Source: SIG603 sp964370635
GTDB lineage: Bacteria; Bacillota; Clostridia; Oscillospirales; Acutalibacteraceae
Length of the DNA: 44,454 nt
Assembly: GCA_964370635.1 (NCBI GenBank)
Contig: CAYJJU010000019.1
Coordinates: 1 to 44,454, forward strand
Direction of reading: 5' to 3'
Made by a program: the position numbers and the translations under genes. Positions within the stretch are counted from its first letter, which is position 1, and the number at the start of each line of letters is the position of its first letter. The notes under the pieces are model-generated. The model did no database searches. It was not told the DNA's origin and was given only the letters and a program-made list of their open reading frames with translations. Below are positions 8,272 through 15,678 of the stretch, one piece after another.

Positions 8272-9342
8272 GTGCTTAATATCAAAATAGAAAAAACTAC
8301 TACTCCAAAGGCAAAACCTTTAGACGAAACTAAATTAGGGTTTGGCAATATTTTTACAGACCATATGTTTATTATGGAATATAGCGTGGAAAAAGGCTGG
8401 CATGATGCTAAAATTACACCATATAAGCCAATTTCTATGGACCCTGCGTCTATGGTTTTTCACTATGGACAAGAGATGTTCGAGGGCTTAAAGGCATATA
8501 ATGCGGTAGACGGCAGAGTTTTAATGTTTAGACCACAGAAGAATATCGAGAGGGCAAACAATACAAACAGAAGAATTTGTATTCCTGAAATTAATCCCGA
8601 AGATTTTCTACAGGCAATGACTACACTTATAGATTTAGAAAAAGACTGGATTCCAAAATCAGAGGGCACATCGCTTTATGTAAGGCCTTTTGTAATTGCG
8701 ACAGACCCATTCTTAGGGGTAAGACCGTCATTTACATATAAGTTTATGATAATTTTATCACCGGTAGGCGCCTACTATGCAAGTGGTTTAAATCCTGTTA
8801 AAATTTGGATAGAGGACGAGTATGTAAGGGCTGTAAAAGGCGGTATAGGTGAGGCTAAAACAGGCGGTAACTACGTTGCAAGCCTAGCGGCACAAAACAA
8901 GGCGCACGACGAAGGCTACTCACAAGTTTTATGGCTTGACGGAATAGAGAGAAAATATGTCGAAGAAGTGGGCGCTATGAACATCTTCTTTAAAATAGGT
9001 GATAAAGTTGTAACTCCGGCGCTTAGCGGAAGTATCTTACCGGGTGTCACAAGGGCGTCATGCATAGAGCTTATAAAAAGCTGGGGTATGGAAGTAGAGG
9101 AGAGAAAAATCTCGGTTGATGAGCTTGTAGGCGCTGCAAAAGACGGCAGTCTTAAAGAATGCTGGGGCAGTGGCACGGCGGCTGTAATTTCACCCGTTGG
9201 CACACTAAGATTTGGTGACGATGTAATGACCATAGGAGACGGCTCAATAGGAGAAGTAAGCCAAAAACTTTACGACACCGTAACAGGCATACAAGTTGGT
9301 AAAGTAGAAGATAAATTTGGATGGACTTTAGAAGTTAAATAA
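8272..9342 (+). CDS. ilvE: Branched-chain amino acid aminotransferase
   Basis: This class IV pyridoxal-phosphate aminotransferase interconverts leucine, isoleucine and valine with their 2-oxoacids using glutamate/2-oxoglutarate. Family motifs include FHYGQEMFEGLKAY (about 63-76), YVRPF and GEAKTGGNYVASL, where Lys196 is the expected PLP lysine. The C-terminal ECWGSGTAAVISPVG loop is also typical. The length is 356 residues from GTG 8272. A GTG at 8263 would add three residues, but the AAAGAGTG site suits 8272 better. The gene stands alone, flanked by inverted copies of a structured repeat. Confidence 0.95.
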   Translation: MLNIKIEKTTTPKAKPLDETKLGFGNIFTDHMFIMEYSVEKGWHDAKITPYKPISMDPASMVFHYGQEMFEGLKAYNAVDGRVLMFRPQKNIERANNTNRRICIPEINPEDFLQAMTTLIDLEKDWIPKSEGTSLYVRPFVIATDPFLGVRPSFTYKFMIILSPVGAYYASGLNPVKIWIEDEYVRAVKGGIGEAKTGGNYVASLAAQNKAHDEGYSQVLWLDGIERKYVEEVGAMNIFFKIGDKVVTPALSGSILPGVTRASCIELIKSWGMEVEERKISVDELVGAAKDGSLKECWGSGTAAVISPVGTLRFGDDVMTIGDGSIGEVSQKLYDTVTGIQVGKVEDKFGWTLEVK

Positions 9343-9383
9343 AAAAAACGGCTGTGTCGTAATTGTTATAATCTATAAATTTT

Positions 9384-9464
9384 TGTAGGGGCGAACCTGT
9401 GTGTTCGCCCGAAACTAATGGTAAAATCCAAGGTTTCGGGCGGTCACATAGGCCCGCCCCTACA
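9384..9464. repeat. 81-bp three-hairpin inverted repeat element
   Basis: TGTAGGGGCG (9384-9393) is the exact complement of CGCCCCTACA (9455-9464). Nested inside are GGGCGAAC/GTTCGCCC (9389-9396 with 9403-9410), CCCGAAAC/GTTTCGGG (9408-9415 with 9433-9440) and GGGCGG/CCGCCC (9438-9443 with 9454-9459). The clover-like symmetry and GC-rich composition in an AT-rich gap suggest a small mobile repeat of the GTAGGGGCG type seen in many bacterial genomes. Confidence 0.75.
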
Positions 9465-9497
9465 TTTGTGCAAATTTTTTCCTAACAGAGGTTTATT

Positions 9498-9535
9498 GAC
9501 AGTCTAAAACGGCCGAAAGGCCGTTTCAGACTGTC
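9498..9535. terminator. Long hairpin between ilvE and rodA
   Basis: GACAGTCT (9498-9505) pairs with AGACTGTC (9528-9535), and after one mismatch the inner AAACGGCC pairs with GGCCGTTT around GAAA. The 38-bp structure has weak T tracts, so terminator function is likely but not certain. Confidence 0.5.
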
Positions 9536-9752
9536 GAAAAACCCGCAACCGCAAAAAAAATGAGCCAGCTTGGCTCATTTTTTTGCTTCCTGCGTCACAA
9601 ACACTTGCAAATTTCCCTCACATACCCTCGTATTACTCGGTCATTTGCAAGTATTTGTTCCTTGTCTTGCAGATTTTTGGACAGTCCGACAGCGTGCGCA
9701 AAAAAAGTAGGACTTTTTTGACACGCTAAAACGGCCGAAAGGCCGTTTTTTT
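9506..9752 (-). repeat. Structured intergenic repeat, copy 2 (inverted)
   Basis: This is the reverse-complement partner of 7906-8154, with the same succession of hairpins and the same near-invariant core (9601-9690). Differences are confined mainly to loops and compensating stem bases, for example TGAGCCA/TGGCTCA (9561-9576) against CGAGCCA/TGGCTCG in copy 1. It fills the gap between ilvE and rodA; its outer GGCCG hairpin (9732-9752) can terminate transcripts from both sides. Confidence 0.8.
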
Positions 9753-9771
9753 AATGGAGAATTGAGAATTA

Positions 9772-10977
9772 TTAATGATTAATGAGTTCAAATTCTTTAT
9801 AAGAAATTTTATGTGTGTCTCTATGCCTTAGTATGACTTTGCCTTGTCTGTTTCTTTGCATATAAACTGCCTGAACAATGCCTATTCCAAAATATAGACA
9901 CATCGCAGACGAACCACCTGCGCTATAAAATGGAAGGGTGAGCCCGACAACGGGCAGAAGTGCCAAGGTCATACCTATATTAAATATGGTTTGAATTGCG
10001 ATAAGTCCGAAAAAGCCAAAACACATTACCCTACCCATGTCGTCCTTAGCCTTAGACGAGATATATAAAAGTCGCAGTAAAAGTGCGAGCAGGCTCAGTA
10101 TTACAACAGAACAACCTATAAAGCCGAGTTCTTCGCCTACCACAGAGAAAATAAAGTCACTGTGTTGGAAAGTAACTATGTTAGACTCTACCCTAGGGCC
10201 TTGATATAAGCCTTGTCCGGTAAGTCCACCACTGCCTATAGAAAGCCTTCCCTGATATTGCTGGTAACCCTCTTCCATAATTACGGAGGGGTCGTCAAGG
10301 TTATAAACGGCCGTAAACCTGTCAATCTGATATTCTGCAAGGCCGAACTGCCATACTATGGGAAGCATTAGCATTATTATTATGCCTAAAATAGCAAAAT
10401 ATCTGAAATTTATGCCTGCGGCAATACTCATAAAAATAAACATAAAGAAGAAAACAAGGCCGGCACCTATGTCATCTTGCCAAGCGCAAAGCGCAAAGGG
10501 CACAAAGGCGTGGGCGGCAAGGCCGATTACCTTTAAAGGCTGATTTAAGACGCCCTCTTCTTTAAGTATGTGTATATGTTTTGCAAAAGTTATGATAAAA
10601 GTAATCTTTACAAGCTCTGACGGCTGAAATGTTCTGCCGAAAATTGAAATCCATGCCGTGGCGTTAACACCGCCTGCACCGGAAACATTAATTCCGAAAA
10701 TCCTAGTATAAAGCATTAAAAGAATAGAAAATACCGCAATAAGCTTCCAATAATTTGAAAATTTATAGTAGTCAAACAAGGGGATAATTATCGCCACGGC
10801 AACTCCTACGACTATAGCGAAAAGCTGAGTGGAATAATAATCTGTTAGTGTAGCCCTTGAAACACTGTTTAATAGTATCAAGGAAAAAGTGGAAATAAAG
10901 GCTATTATCATCCATAAAACCTTGTCCATGTCTTTTATATAACGGAAAATTGAAGAAAAAATACCGTTTCTTTTCAT
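9772..10977 (-). CDS. rodA: SEDS-family peptidoglycan polymerase, RodA/FtsW type
   Basis: This integral membrane glycosyltransferase polymerises lipid II into glycan strands together with a class B penicillin-binding protein. The 401 residues have about ten membrane helices. SEDS signatures are FQPSELVK (117-124), WQDDIGAGLVF (166-176), IGSGGLTGQGL, a FIFSVVGEELGFIG loop and LPVVGLTLPFYSAGGSS near the C-terminus. RodA is favoured over FtsW or SpoVE by overall resemblance, with no cell-division cluster nearby. The ATG is preceded by GAGG. The gene is divergent from fhs and shares a terminator hairpin (9732-9752) with repeat copy 2. Confidence 0.88.
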   Translation of the reverse strand: MKRNGIFSSIFRYIKDMDKVLWMIIAFISTFSLILLNSVSRATLTDYYSTQLFAIVVGVAVAIIIPLFDYYKFSNYWKLIAVFSILLMLYTRIFGINVSGAGGVNATAWISIFGRTFQPSELVKITFIITFAKHIHILKEEGVLNQPLKVIGLAAHAFVPFALCAWQDDIGAGLVFFFMFIFMSIAAGINFRYFAILGIIIMLMLPIVWQFGLAEYQIDRFTAVYNLDDPSVIMEEGYQQYQGRLSIGSGGLTGQGLYQGPRVESNIVTFQHSDFIFSVVGEELGFIGCSVVILSLLALLLRLLYISSKAKDDMGRVMCFGFFGLIAIQTIFNIGMTLALLPVVGLTLPFYSAGGSSAMCLYFGIGIVQAVYMQRNRQGKVILRHRDTHKISYKEFELINH

Positions 10978-11069
10978 TAAATAAACCTCATGTTCTATAA
11001 GTTTGATATACCTTAGTATAACATAAAAAAATTTTTTTTCAACAAATTTAAACTTTATTTAAGAAATGC

Positions 11070-11098
11070 TTTACTATTAATTCATATTATTATATAAT
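11070..11098 (+). promoter_or_regulatory. fhs operon promoter
   Basis: TTTACT (11070-11075), a 17-bp spacer and a perfect TATAAT (11093-11098) precede fhs by 36 bp. Confidence 0.7.
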
Positions 11099-11134
11099 TT
11101 TTATGTTAGTAAAAATTTTTAAGGAGGATAATTT

Positions 11135-12808
11135 ATGTATTCTGATATTGAAATAGCTCAAAAGGCAAAACTCATTCCTATTACACAAATTGCAAGTGAT
11201 TTAGGAGTTTTTGAAGAGGAGCTTGAACCATACGGACGGTTCAAGGCGAAAATTAATGACAAACTATTTGAAAGACTTAAAGATAAAGAGGACGGAAAGC
11301 TAATACTGGTTACCGCAATTAACCCAACCCCCGCAGGCGAGGGTAAAACAACTACCTCGGTAGGTTTAGGCCAAGCGATGAAAAAAATCGGCAAAGATGC
11401 GATTATCGCACTTAGGGAGCCATCTTTAGGCCCTGTTTTCGGAATTAAAGGCGGAGCCGCCGGCGGTGGATATGCACAAGTACTTCCCATGGAGGATATT
11501 AATCTTCACTTTACAGGCGACATGCACGCTATAGGCGCTGCAAACAATTTGTGCTGTGCCTTGCTTGATAATCACATGCAACAAGGAAATGAGCTGTCGA
11601 TTGACCCTAGAAGAATTTTAATAAAACGCTGTGTCGACATGAACGACAGGGCCCTTAGAAACGTAGTAATAGGCCTTGGCGGCAAAATAAACGGCGTTCC
11701 TAGGGAAGATGGATTTATTATCACCGTCGCAAGTGAAGTCATGGCAATACTTTGTTTGGCCTCAGATATAAGCGACCTTAAAGTAAGACTTGGTAAAATG
11801 TTAATCGCCTATACCTATGATAATAAACCGGTTTATGCAAAAGATATTTTAGCAGATGGTGCCATGACAGCGCTTTTAAAAGATGCAATAAGTCCAAACT
11901 TAGTACAAACTTTAGAGGGCACACCGGCTGTGCTTCACGGTGGACCTTTTGCAAATATCGCACATGGTTGCAACTCTGTAAGGGCGACAAAACTATCTCT
12001 TAAACTTGCAGATTACTGCATTACAGAGGCAGGTTTTGGCTCAGACCTTGGTGCAGAAAAATTCTTAGACATAAAATGTCAAGCATCAGGCTTAAAACCG
12101 TCTTGTATAGTAATAGTCGCAACTGTAAGGGCACTTAAATATAACGGTGGAGTGCAAAAAGCCGACTTAGTGAGTGAAGATGTAGCGGCACTTGAAAAAG
12201 GAATAGTAAATTTAAAGGCTCATATAGAAAACATGCAAAAATATGGTGTTCCCGTAGTTGTTGCAATAAACAAATTCCACACAGACTCAGACGCTGAGAT
12301 AAATGTTATAGATAAATGCTGTAAAGACATGGGCGTGTCTTATGCACTTTCAGAGGTTTTCACAAAAGGTGGAGAGGGCGGAATAGAGCTTGCAAGGGCT
12401 GTATGTAGCGCCGTAGACCTTGCCGATACCGATAAATTCACACCAATTTATTCACTTGATAAAACTATAGAAGAGAAACTTGATATAATTGCAAAAGAAA
12501 TTTACGGTGCAAATTCTGTAGTGTTTAGCGCACAGGCGAAAAAATCACTTGCTGATATTAAGGCTTTAGGTGGGGATAAACTTGCCGTATGCGTTGCAAA
12601 AACACAGTATTCGCTATCGGATAATGCCACTCTTTTGGGAAGACCAAAAGATTTTAGCATTACGATAAGAGATTTAAAACTTTCAAACGGCGCAGGTTTT
12701 GTTGTCTGCTACGCAGGAGATGTAATGACCATGCCGGGGCTTCCAAAAGTTCCTGCGGCAAACAAAATCTATGTTGACGAAGAAAATACAATTCACGGAT
12801 TATTTTAA
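11135..12808 (+). CDS. fhs: Formate-tetrahydrofolate ligase
   Basis: This enzyme makes 10-formyltetrahydrofolate from formate, ATP and tetrahydrofolate. It feeds purine and one-carbon metabolism and, in acetogens, the methyl branch of the Wood-Ljungdahl pathway. The ATP-binding loop is TPAGEGKTTT (65-74); REPSLGPVFGIKGGAAGGG and the NRWGF-like region replaced by NGVPRED are visible downstream. The length of 557 residues is normal. AAGGAGG lies 7 bp before the ATG. tsaE starts 2 bp after the stop, so fhs heads a five-gene unit ending with upp. No other acetogenesis gene is in the window, so an acetogenic role cannot be claimed. Confidence 0.97.
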   Translation: MYSDIEIAQKAKLIPITQIASDLGVFEEELEPYGRFKAKINDKLFERLKDKEDGKLILVTAINPTPAGEGKTTTSVGLGQAMKKIGKDAIIALREPSLGPVFGIKGGAAGGGYAQVLPMEDINLHFTGDMHAIGAANNLCCALLDNHMQQGNELSIDPRRILIKRCVDMNDRALRNVVIGLGGKINGVPREDGFIITVASEVMAILCLASDISDLKVRLGKMLIAYTYDNKPVYAKDILADGAMTALLKDAISPNLVQTLEGTPAVLHGGPFANIAHGCNSVRATKLSLKLADYCITEAGFGSDLGAEKFLDIKCQASGLKPSCIVIVATVRALKYNGGVQKADLVSEDVAALEKGIVNLKAHIENMQKYGVPVVVAINKFHTDSDAEINVIDKCCKDMGVSYALSEVFTKGGEGGIELARAVCSAVDLADTDKFTPIYSLDKTIEEKLDIIAKEIYGANSVVFSAQAKKSLADIKALGGDKLAVCVAKTQYSLSDNATLLGRPKDFSITIRDLKLSNGAGFVVCYAGDVMTMPGLPKVPAANKIYVDEENTIHGLF

Positions 12809-12810
12809 TT

Positions 12811-13242
12811 ATGATAGAAATTATTACAAACAGTGTAAAAGAGACAAAAGATTTTGCAAGAAAGTTTGCTAAAACTCTAAAACCCTCTAGCGTCATAGCG
12901 TATTTTGGCTCTATGGGAATGGGTAAAACTGCCTTTACAAGCGGAATAGTCGAGGGGCTTGGCGGAGAAAACATGGTGTCTAGCCCGACTTTTGCCCTAG
13001 TAAATGAGTATGAGCTTGAAAATATTACAGTCTATCATTTTGACATGTACAGGGTAAATAGCATGGACGATTTGTACTCGACAGGTTTTTTTGATTATTT
13101 GGACATGGGAGCGATACTCATAATTGAATGGAGCGAAAATATTCTTGATGCCTTGCCTGATAGTTTTATAAAAATTACTATAGATAAAGGCGAAGGGGAA
13201 AGTCAAAGAATTATTAAAATTGAGGGGGCTGAGGATTATTAA
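12811..13242 (+). CDS. tsaE: tRNA threonylcarbamoyladenosine biosynthesis ATPase TsaE
   Basis: TsaE is the small ATPase that, with TsaB and TsaD, transfers threonylcarbamoyl to A37 of tRNAs reading ANN codons. The Walker A loop is GSMGMGKT (33-40), followed by SSPTFALVNEY, YHFDMYR and IIEWSEN, all family signatures. The length is 143 residues. It starts 2 bp after fhs with no clear ribosome binding site, which suggests translational coupling. tsaB begins at or before its stop codon; tsaD is not in the window. Confidence 0.95.
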   Translation: MIEIITNSVKETKDFARKFAKTLKPSSVIAYFGSMGMGKTAFTSGIVEGLGGENMVSSPTFALVNEYELENITVYHFDMYRVNSMDDLYSTGFFDYLDMGAILIIEWSENILDALPDSFIKITIDKGEGESQRIIKIEGAEDY

Positions 13243-13939
13243 AATTTTAGCGGTGGACTCATCGACAAAATCTGCTTGTGTCGGAGTAATAGAAGACGAA
13301 AAACTACTTGCAGAAAGTTTTTTAAATAATGGCCTTACACATAGCCAAACTTTAATGCCAATGATAAAACATGTCTTAGAGCTAACTAAAGTCAAGGCAG
13401 AGGAGTGCTCCTTTATAGCCGTGACAAACGGCCCCGGCTCGTTTACGGGGGTAAGAATTGGCGTGTCTAGCGTTAAAGGGCTGTGCTTTACAGGCGATAT
13501 ACCCTGTGTGCCTGTATCAAGTCTTGAGGCCTTAGCGTATAATTATTGCGGCTTTGATGATAACTTAATCATAAGTGCCGTCATAGATGCAAGGCGAAAT
13601 CAAGTTTATAATGCCCTGTTTAAGTTAGAGAATAAAAAAATAACAAGACTGTGTGACGACAGGGTAATAGATATAAAAGATTTATTTAATGAGCTTTCAA
13701 AATGTGAGGGAAACATAGTATTTGTAGGCGACTGTGTAGATTTATGCATGAGTGAAAATACACTGAAAAATGCACATCCTGCGCCGATATCTTTAAGAGA
13801 GATAAGGGCAGAGCATATAGCAAAAGCGGCGCTGAATAATTTTGACACCGATAAATGCAGTGCAAAACTTGTAAATCCCCAGTATATACAGCTCCCACAG
13901 GCACAGCGAGAATTAAATGAAAAGAGGAATAAAATATGA
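13238..13939 (+). CDS. tsaB: tRNA threonylcarbamoyladenosine biosynthesis protein TsaB
   Basis: TsaB is the inactive ASKHA-fold partner of TsaD in the t6A37 tRNA-modification complex. The sequence KILAVDSSTKSACVGV at the N-terminus, SFIAVTNGPGSFTGVRIGV and PVSSLEALA are family hallmarks. The family normally begins M-K-I-L-A-V-D; here that position is ATT at 13238, which shares one base with the tsaE TAA stop and lies 9 bp after GAGGGGG. The only in-frame conventional start is TTG at 13220, giving seven extra residues and overlapping that ribosome binding site. I prefer ATT, with TTG as the alternative. rpiB overlaps by 4 bp. Confidence 0.88.
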   Translation: MKILAVDSSTKSACVGVIEDEKLLAESFLNNGLTHSQTLMPMIKHVLELTKVKAEECSFIAVTNGPGSFTGVRIGVSSVKGLCFTGDIPCVPVSSLEALAYNYCGFDDNLIISAVIDARRNQVYNALFKLENKKITRLCDDRVIDIKDLFNELSKCEGNIVFVGDCVDLCMSENTLKNAHPAPISLREIRAEHIAKAALNNFDTDKCSAKLVNPQYIQLPQAQRELNEKRNKI

Positions 13940-14379
13940 AAATTGCAATAGGCTGCGACCACGGCGGTTTTGAACTTAAAGAGGACGTAAAAAAACACCT
14001 AATCGAAAACAATTATGAAGTAGAAGATTTTGGTTGTTACGATTTAAATGCGGTAGATTACCCCGACATGGCAGAAAAAGTATCAAATTGTGTGGTAGAA
14101 GATGACGCCGATTACGGTGTGCTTATCTGCTCTACAGGAATAGGAATATCAATTGCCGCAAACAAGGTAAAGGGAATAAGGGCGGCACTTTGTGGAGATA
14201 TTTACAGCGCAAAGATGACAAGGCTTCACAACAATGCAAATGTTTTGTGCATGGGTGCGCATATGATAGCAAAGCAAAATGCAATAAGAATTACAGACAT
14301 CTTTTTAAGCACAGAGTTTGAGGGCGGTCGCCACGAGAACAGAGTTAATTTAATCACAAAAATAGAAGAAAAAAATTAA
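13936..14379 (+). CDS. rpiB: Ribose-5-phosphate isomerase B
   Basis: RpiB interconverts ribose 5-phosphate and ribulose 5-phosphate in the pentose phosphate pathway. The N-terminal IGCDHGGFELK, the catalytic cysteine in LICSTGIG (Cys65) and NNANVLCMGA identify the LacAB/RpiB family; the final GGRHENRV is the usual phosphate-binding tail. The length is 147 residues. The ATG overlaps the tsaB stop as ATGA. upp follows after 11 bp, linking ribose phosphate supply with pyrimidine salvage in one transcript. Confidence 0.96.
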   Translation: MKIAIGCDHGGFELKEDVKKHLIENNYEVEDFGCYDLNAVDYPDMAEKVSNCVVEDDADYGVLICSTGIGISIAANKVKGIRAALCGDIYSAKMTRLHNNANVLCMGAHMIAKQNAIRITDIFLSTEFEGGRHENRVNLITKIEEKN

Positions 14380-14390
14380 GGAGCAATTAT

Positions 14391-15023
14391 ATGTCAGACA
14401 AAATTTTCATAATGGAACATCCACTAATACAGCATAAACTTACATTTTTAAGGGATAAAGATACAGGAACAAAGCACTTTAGAGAGCTTGTAAATGAAAT
14501 TGCAACCCTGCTTTGCTATGAGGCAACAAGAGACATGCCACTTGAAGAAATTGAGATAGAAACACCTATGACCAAGACAAAAACAAAGGTAATAGCCGGC
14601 AGAAAAGCGGCGATAGTCCCAATTTTAAGGGCAGGGCTCGGCATGGTTGACGGCATGTTAAACCTAGTGCCATCTGCAAAAGTAGGTCATATAGGCCTTT
14701 ATAGAGATCACGACACGCTAAAGCCTGTAGAGTACTACAGCAAACTTCCGTCTGATATTGAAGAAAGAGATGTATTTATACTAGACCCTATGCTTGCAAC
14801 AGGTGGCTCGGCAATTGATGCGATAGAAATGGTAAAAAAACACAATCCAAAAAGTATTAAATTTTTATGCATAATAGCAGCACCGGAGGGCATAGAAGCC
14901 CTGTCAAAAGCACATCCTGACATAGCAATTTACTGCGCATCAAGAGACGAAAAGCTAAATGAAATAGGCTATATCATGCCAGGCCTTGGAGACGCGGGAG
15001 ACAGAATTTTCGGTACGAAATAG
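14391..15023 (+). CDS. upp: Uracil phosphoribosyltransferase
   Basis: Upp salvages uracil by joining it to PRPP to give UMP. The PRPP loop ILDPMLATGGSAIDA lies at 130-144, and the C-terminal uracil-binding segment reads GYIMPGLGDAGDRIFGTK. The 210-residue length is standard. AAGGAG precedes the ATG. It is the last gene of the fhs-tsaE-tsaB-rpiB-upp unit; no convincing terminator hairpin was found before the toxin-antitoxin promoter at 15076. Confidence 0.97.
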   Translation: MSDKIFIMEHPLIQHKLTFLRDKDTGTKHFRELVNEIATLLCYEATRDMPLEEIEIETPMTKTKTKVIAGRKAAIVPILRAGLGMVDGMLNLVPSAKVGHIGLYRDHDTLKPVEYYSKLPSDIEERDVFILDPMLATGGSAIDAIEMVKKHNPKSIKFLCIIAAPEGIEALSKAHPDIAIYCASRDEKLNEIGYIMPGLGDAGDRIFGTK

Positions 15024-15075
15024 GTCAATAGTTTAGAGTTTATGCATTATTCAAAATTATTTTAATATAATATTA

Positions 15076-15110
15076 TTGACATGTATTTGCATGTACGCTA
15101 TAATGTACAT
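15076..15110 (+). promoter_or_regulatory. YefM-YoeB promoter with TGTACA operator
   Basis: A perfect sigma-A promoter, TTGACA (15076-15081), 17 bp and TATAAT (15099-15104), is interlaced with TGTACG (15092-15097) and TGTACA (15104-15109), spaced 12 bp apart. TGTACA at that spacing is the known core of YefM operators, so autorepression by the antitoxin and its complex is likely. ATGTACAT (15103-15110) is a perfect palindrome. Confidence 0.8.
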
Positions 15111-15124
15111 GAGAGGTGACGTTT

Positions 15125-15373
15125 ATGATAAACACTAATATAACCAATTTTAGGAAAAATATTTTTGATATGCTAGGGCAAACGATTAAATGGGGTGAAC
15201 CGCTAAATATAAGTACAAAAGATGGGAATGCCGTGGTACTAAGTGAAGAGGAGTACAATGGCCTCATTGAAACGGCGGCTATAAATGCAAATCCCCTACT
15301 TAAAACAAAAATTATTGAAGGCCTTAACACGCCTTTAGAGGAATGTGTTTTAGAAGAAGAGGTGGATTTTTAG
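15125..15373 (+). CDS. yefM: Type II antitoxin, Phd/YefM family
   Basis: This 82-residue antitoxin should bind and neutralise the YoeB-like ribosome-dependent mRNA endonuclease encoded next and repress the operon. The N-terminal half (about 1-50) shows the Phd/YefM DNA-binding fold, with FRKNIFDMLGQT and AVVLSEEEYNGLIET; the acidic C-terminus (ECVLEEEVDF) would wrap the toxin. ATG 15125 is chosen over GTG 15116 because GAGAGGTG (15111-15118) is its ribosome binding site. It overlaps the toxin start by one base (TAGTG). Confidence 0.9.
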   Translation: MINTNITNFRKNIFDMLGQTIKWGEPLNISTKDGNAVVLSEEEYNGLIETAAINANPLLKTKIIEGLNTPLEECVLEEEVDF

Positions 15374-15636
15374 TGTATAAAATTGTTTACACGAAAAAAG
15401 CATCTCTTGACATTCCAAAGTTAAAGTCGGCAGGCCTTGGCAAAAAGGCTAAAATGCTAATTGATGTATTAAGAGAAAATCCATACCAAAAACCACCTAG
15501 CTTTGAAAAATTGCAAGGTGATTTACTTGGCGCATTTTCAAGGCGAATTAATATAAAACACCGACTTGTATATCAGGTATATGACAGTGAAAAAACCGTT
15601 AAGATAATTAGCCTTTGGTCACATTATGAGTTTTAA
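15373..15636 (+). CDS. yoeB: Type II toxin, YoeB/Txe family mRNA interferase
   Basis: YoeB toxins cleave mRNA in the ribosomal A site. The 87 residues show KLQGDLLGAFSRRINIKHRLVY and end in SHYEF. By alignment with E. coli YoeB, Glu45, Arg64, His84 and the penultimate-region Tyr85 correspond to its catalytic E46, R65, H83 and Y84, so the toxin appears intact. The GTG start at 15373 shares one base with the antitoxin stop, giving coupled translation. A longer frame from 15343 lies inside the antitoxin gene and is not preferred. Confidence 0.92.
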   Translation: MYKIVYTKKASLDIPKLKSAGLGKKAKMLIDVLRENPYQKPPSFEKLQGDLLGAFSRRINIKHRLVYQVYDSEKTVKIISLWSHYEF

Positions 15637-15640
15637 AGAG

Positions 15641-15669
15641 ACCCCTGCGACATTCTCGCAGGGGTTCTT
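15641..15669. terminator. Terminator after toxin gene
   Basis: ACCCCTGCGA (15641-15650) pairs perfectly with TCGCAGGGGT (15656-15665) around CATTC, followed by TCTT. It lies between the convergent toxin and tmcAL genes and could act in both directions, although the T tract is short. Confidence 0.65.
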
Positions 15670-15678
15670 CACATTAAT

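Noticed and set aside
7641..8348. 235-codon minus-strand frame with VVGVVVGVVVG repeats
   Set aside because: It is the shadow of the PTTT linker of the surface protein and runs through the structured repeat and ilvE promoter.
9498..9535. Hairpin considered as a protein-binding operator for ilvE
   Set aside because: It lies downstream of ilvE and matches the edge hairpins of the repeat elements, so a terminator or repeat end is simpler.
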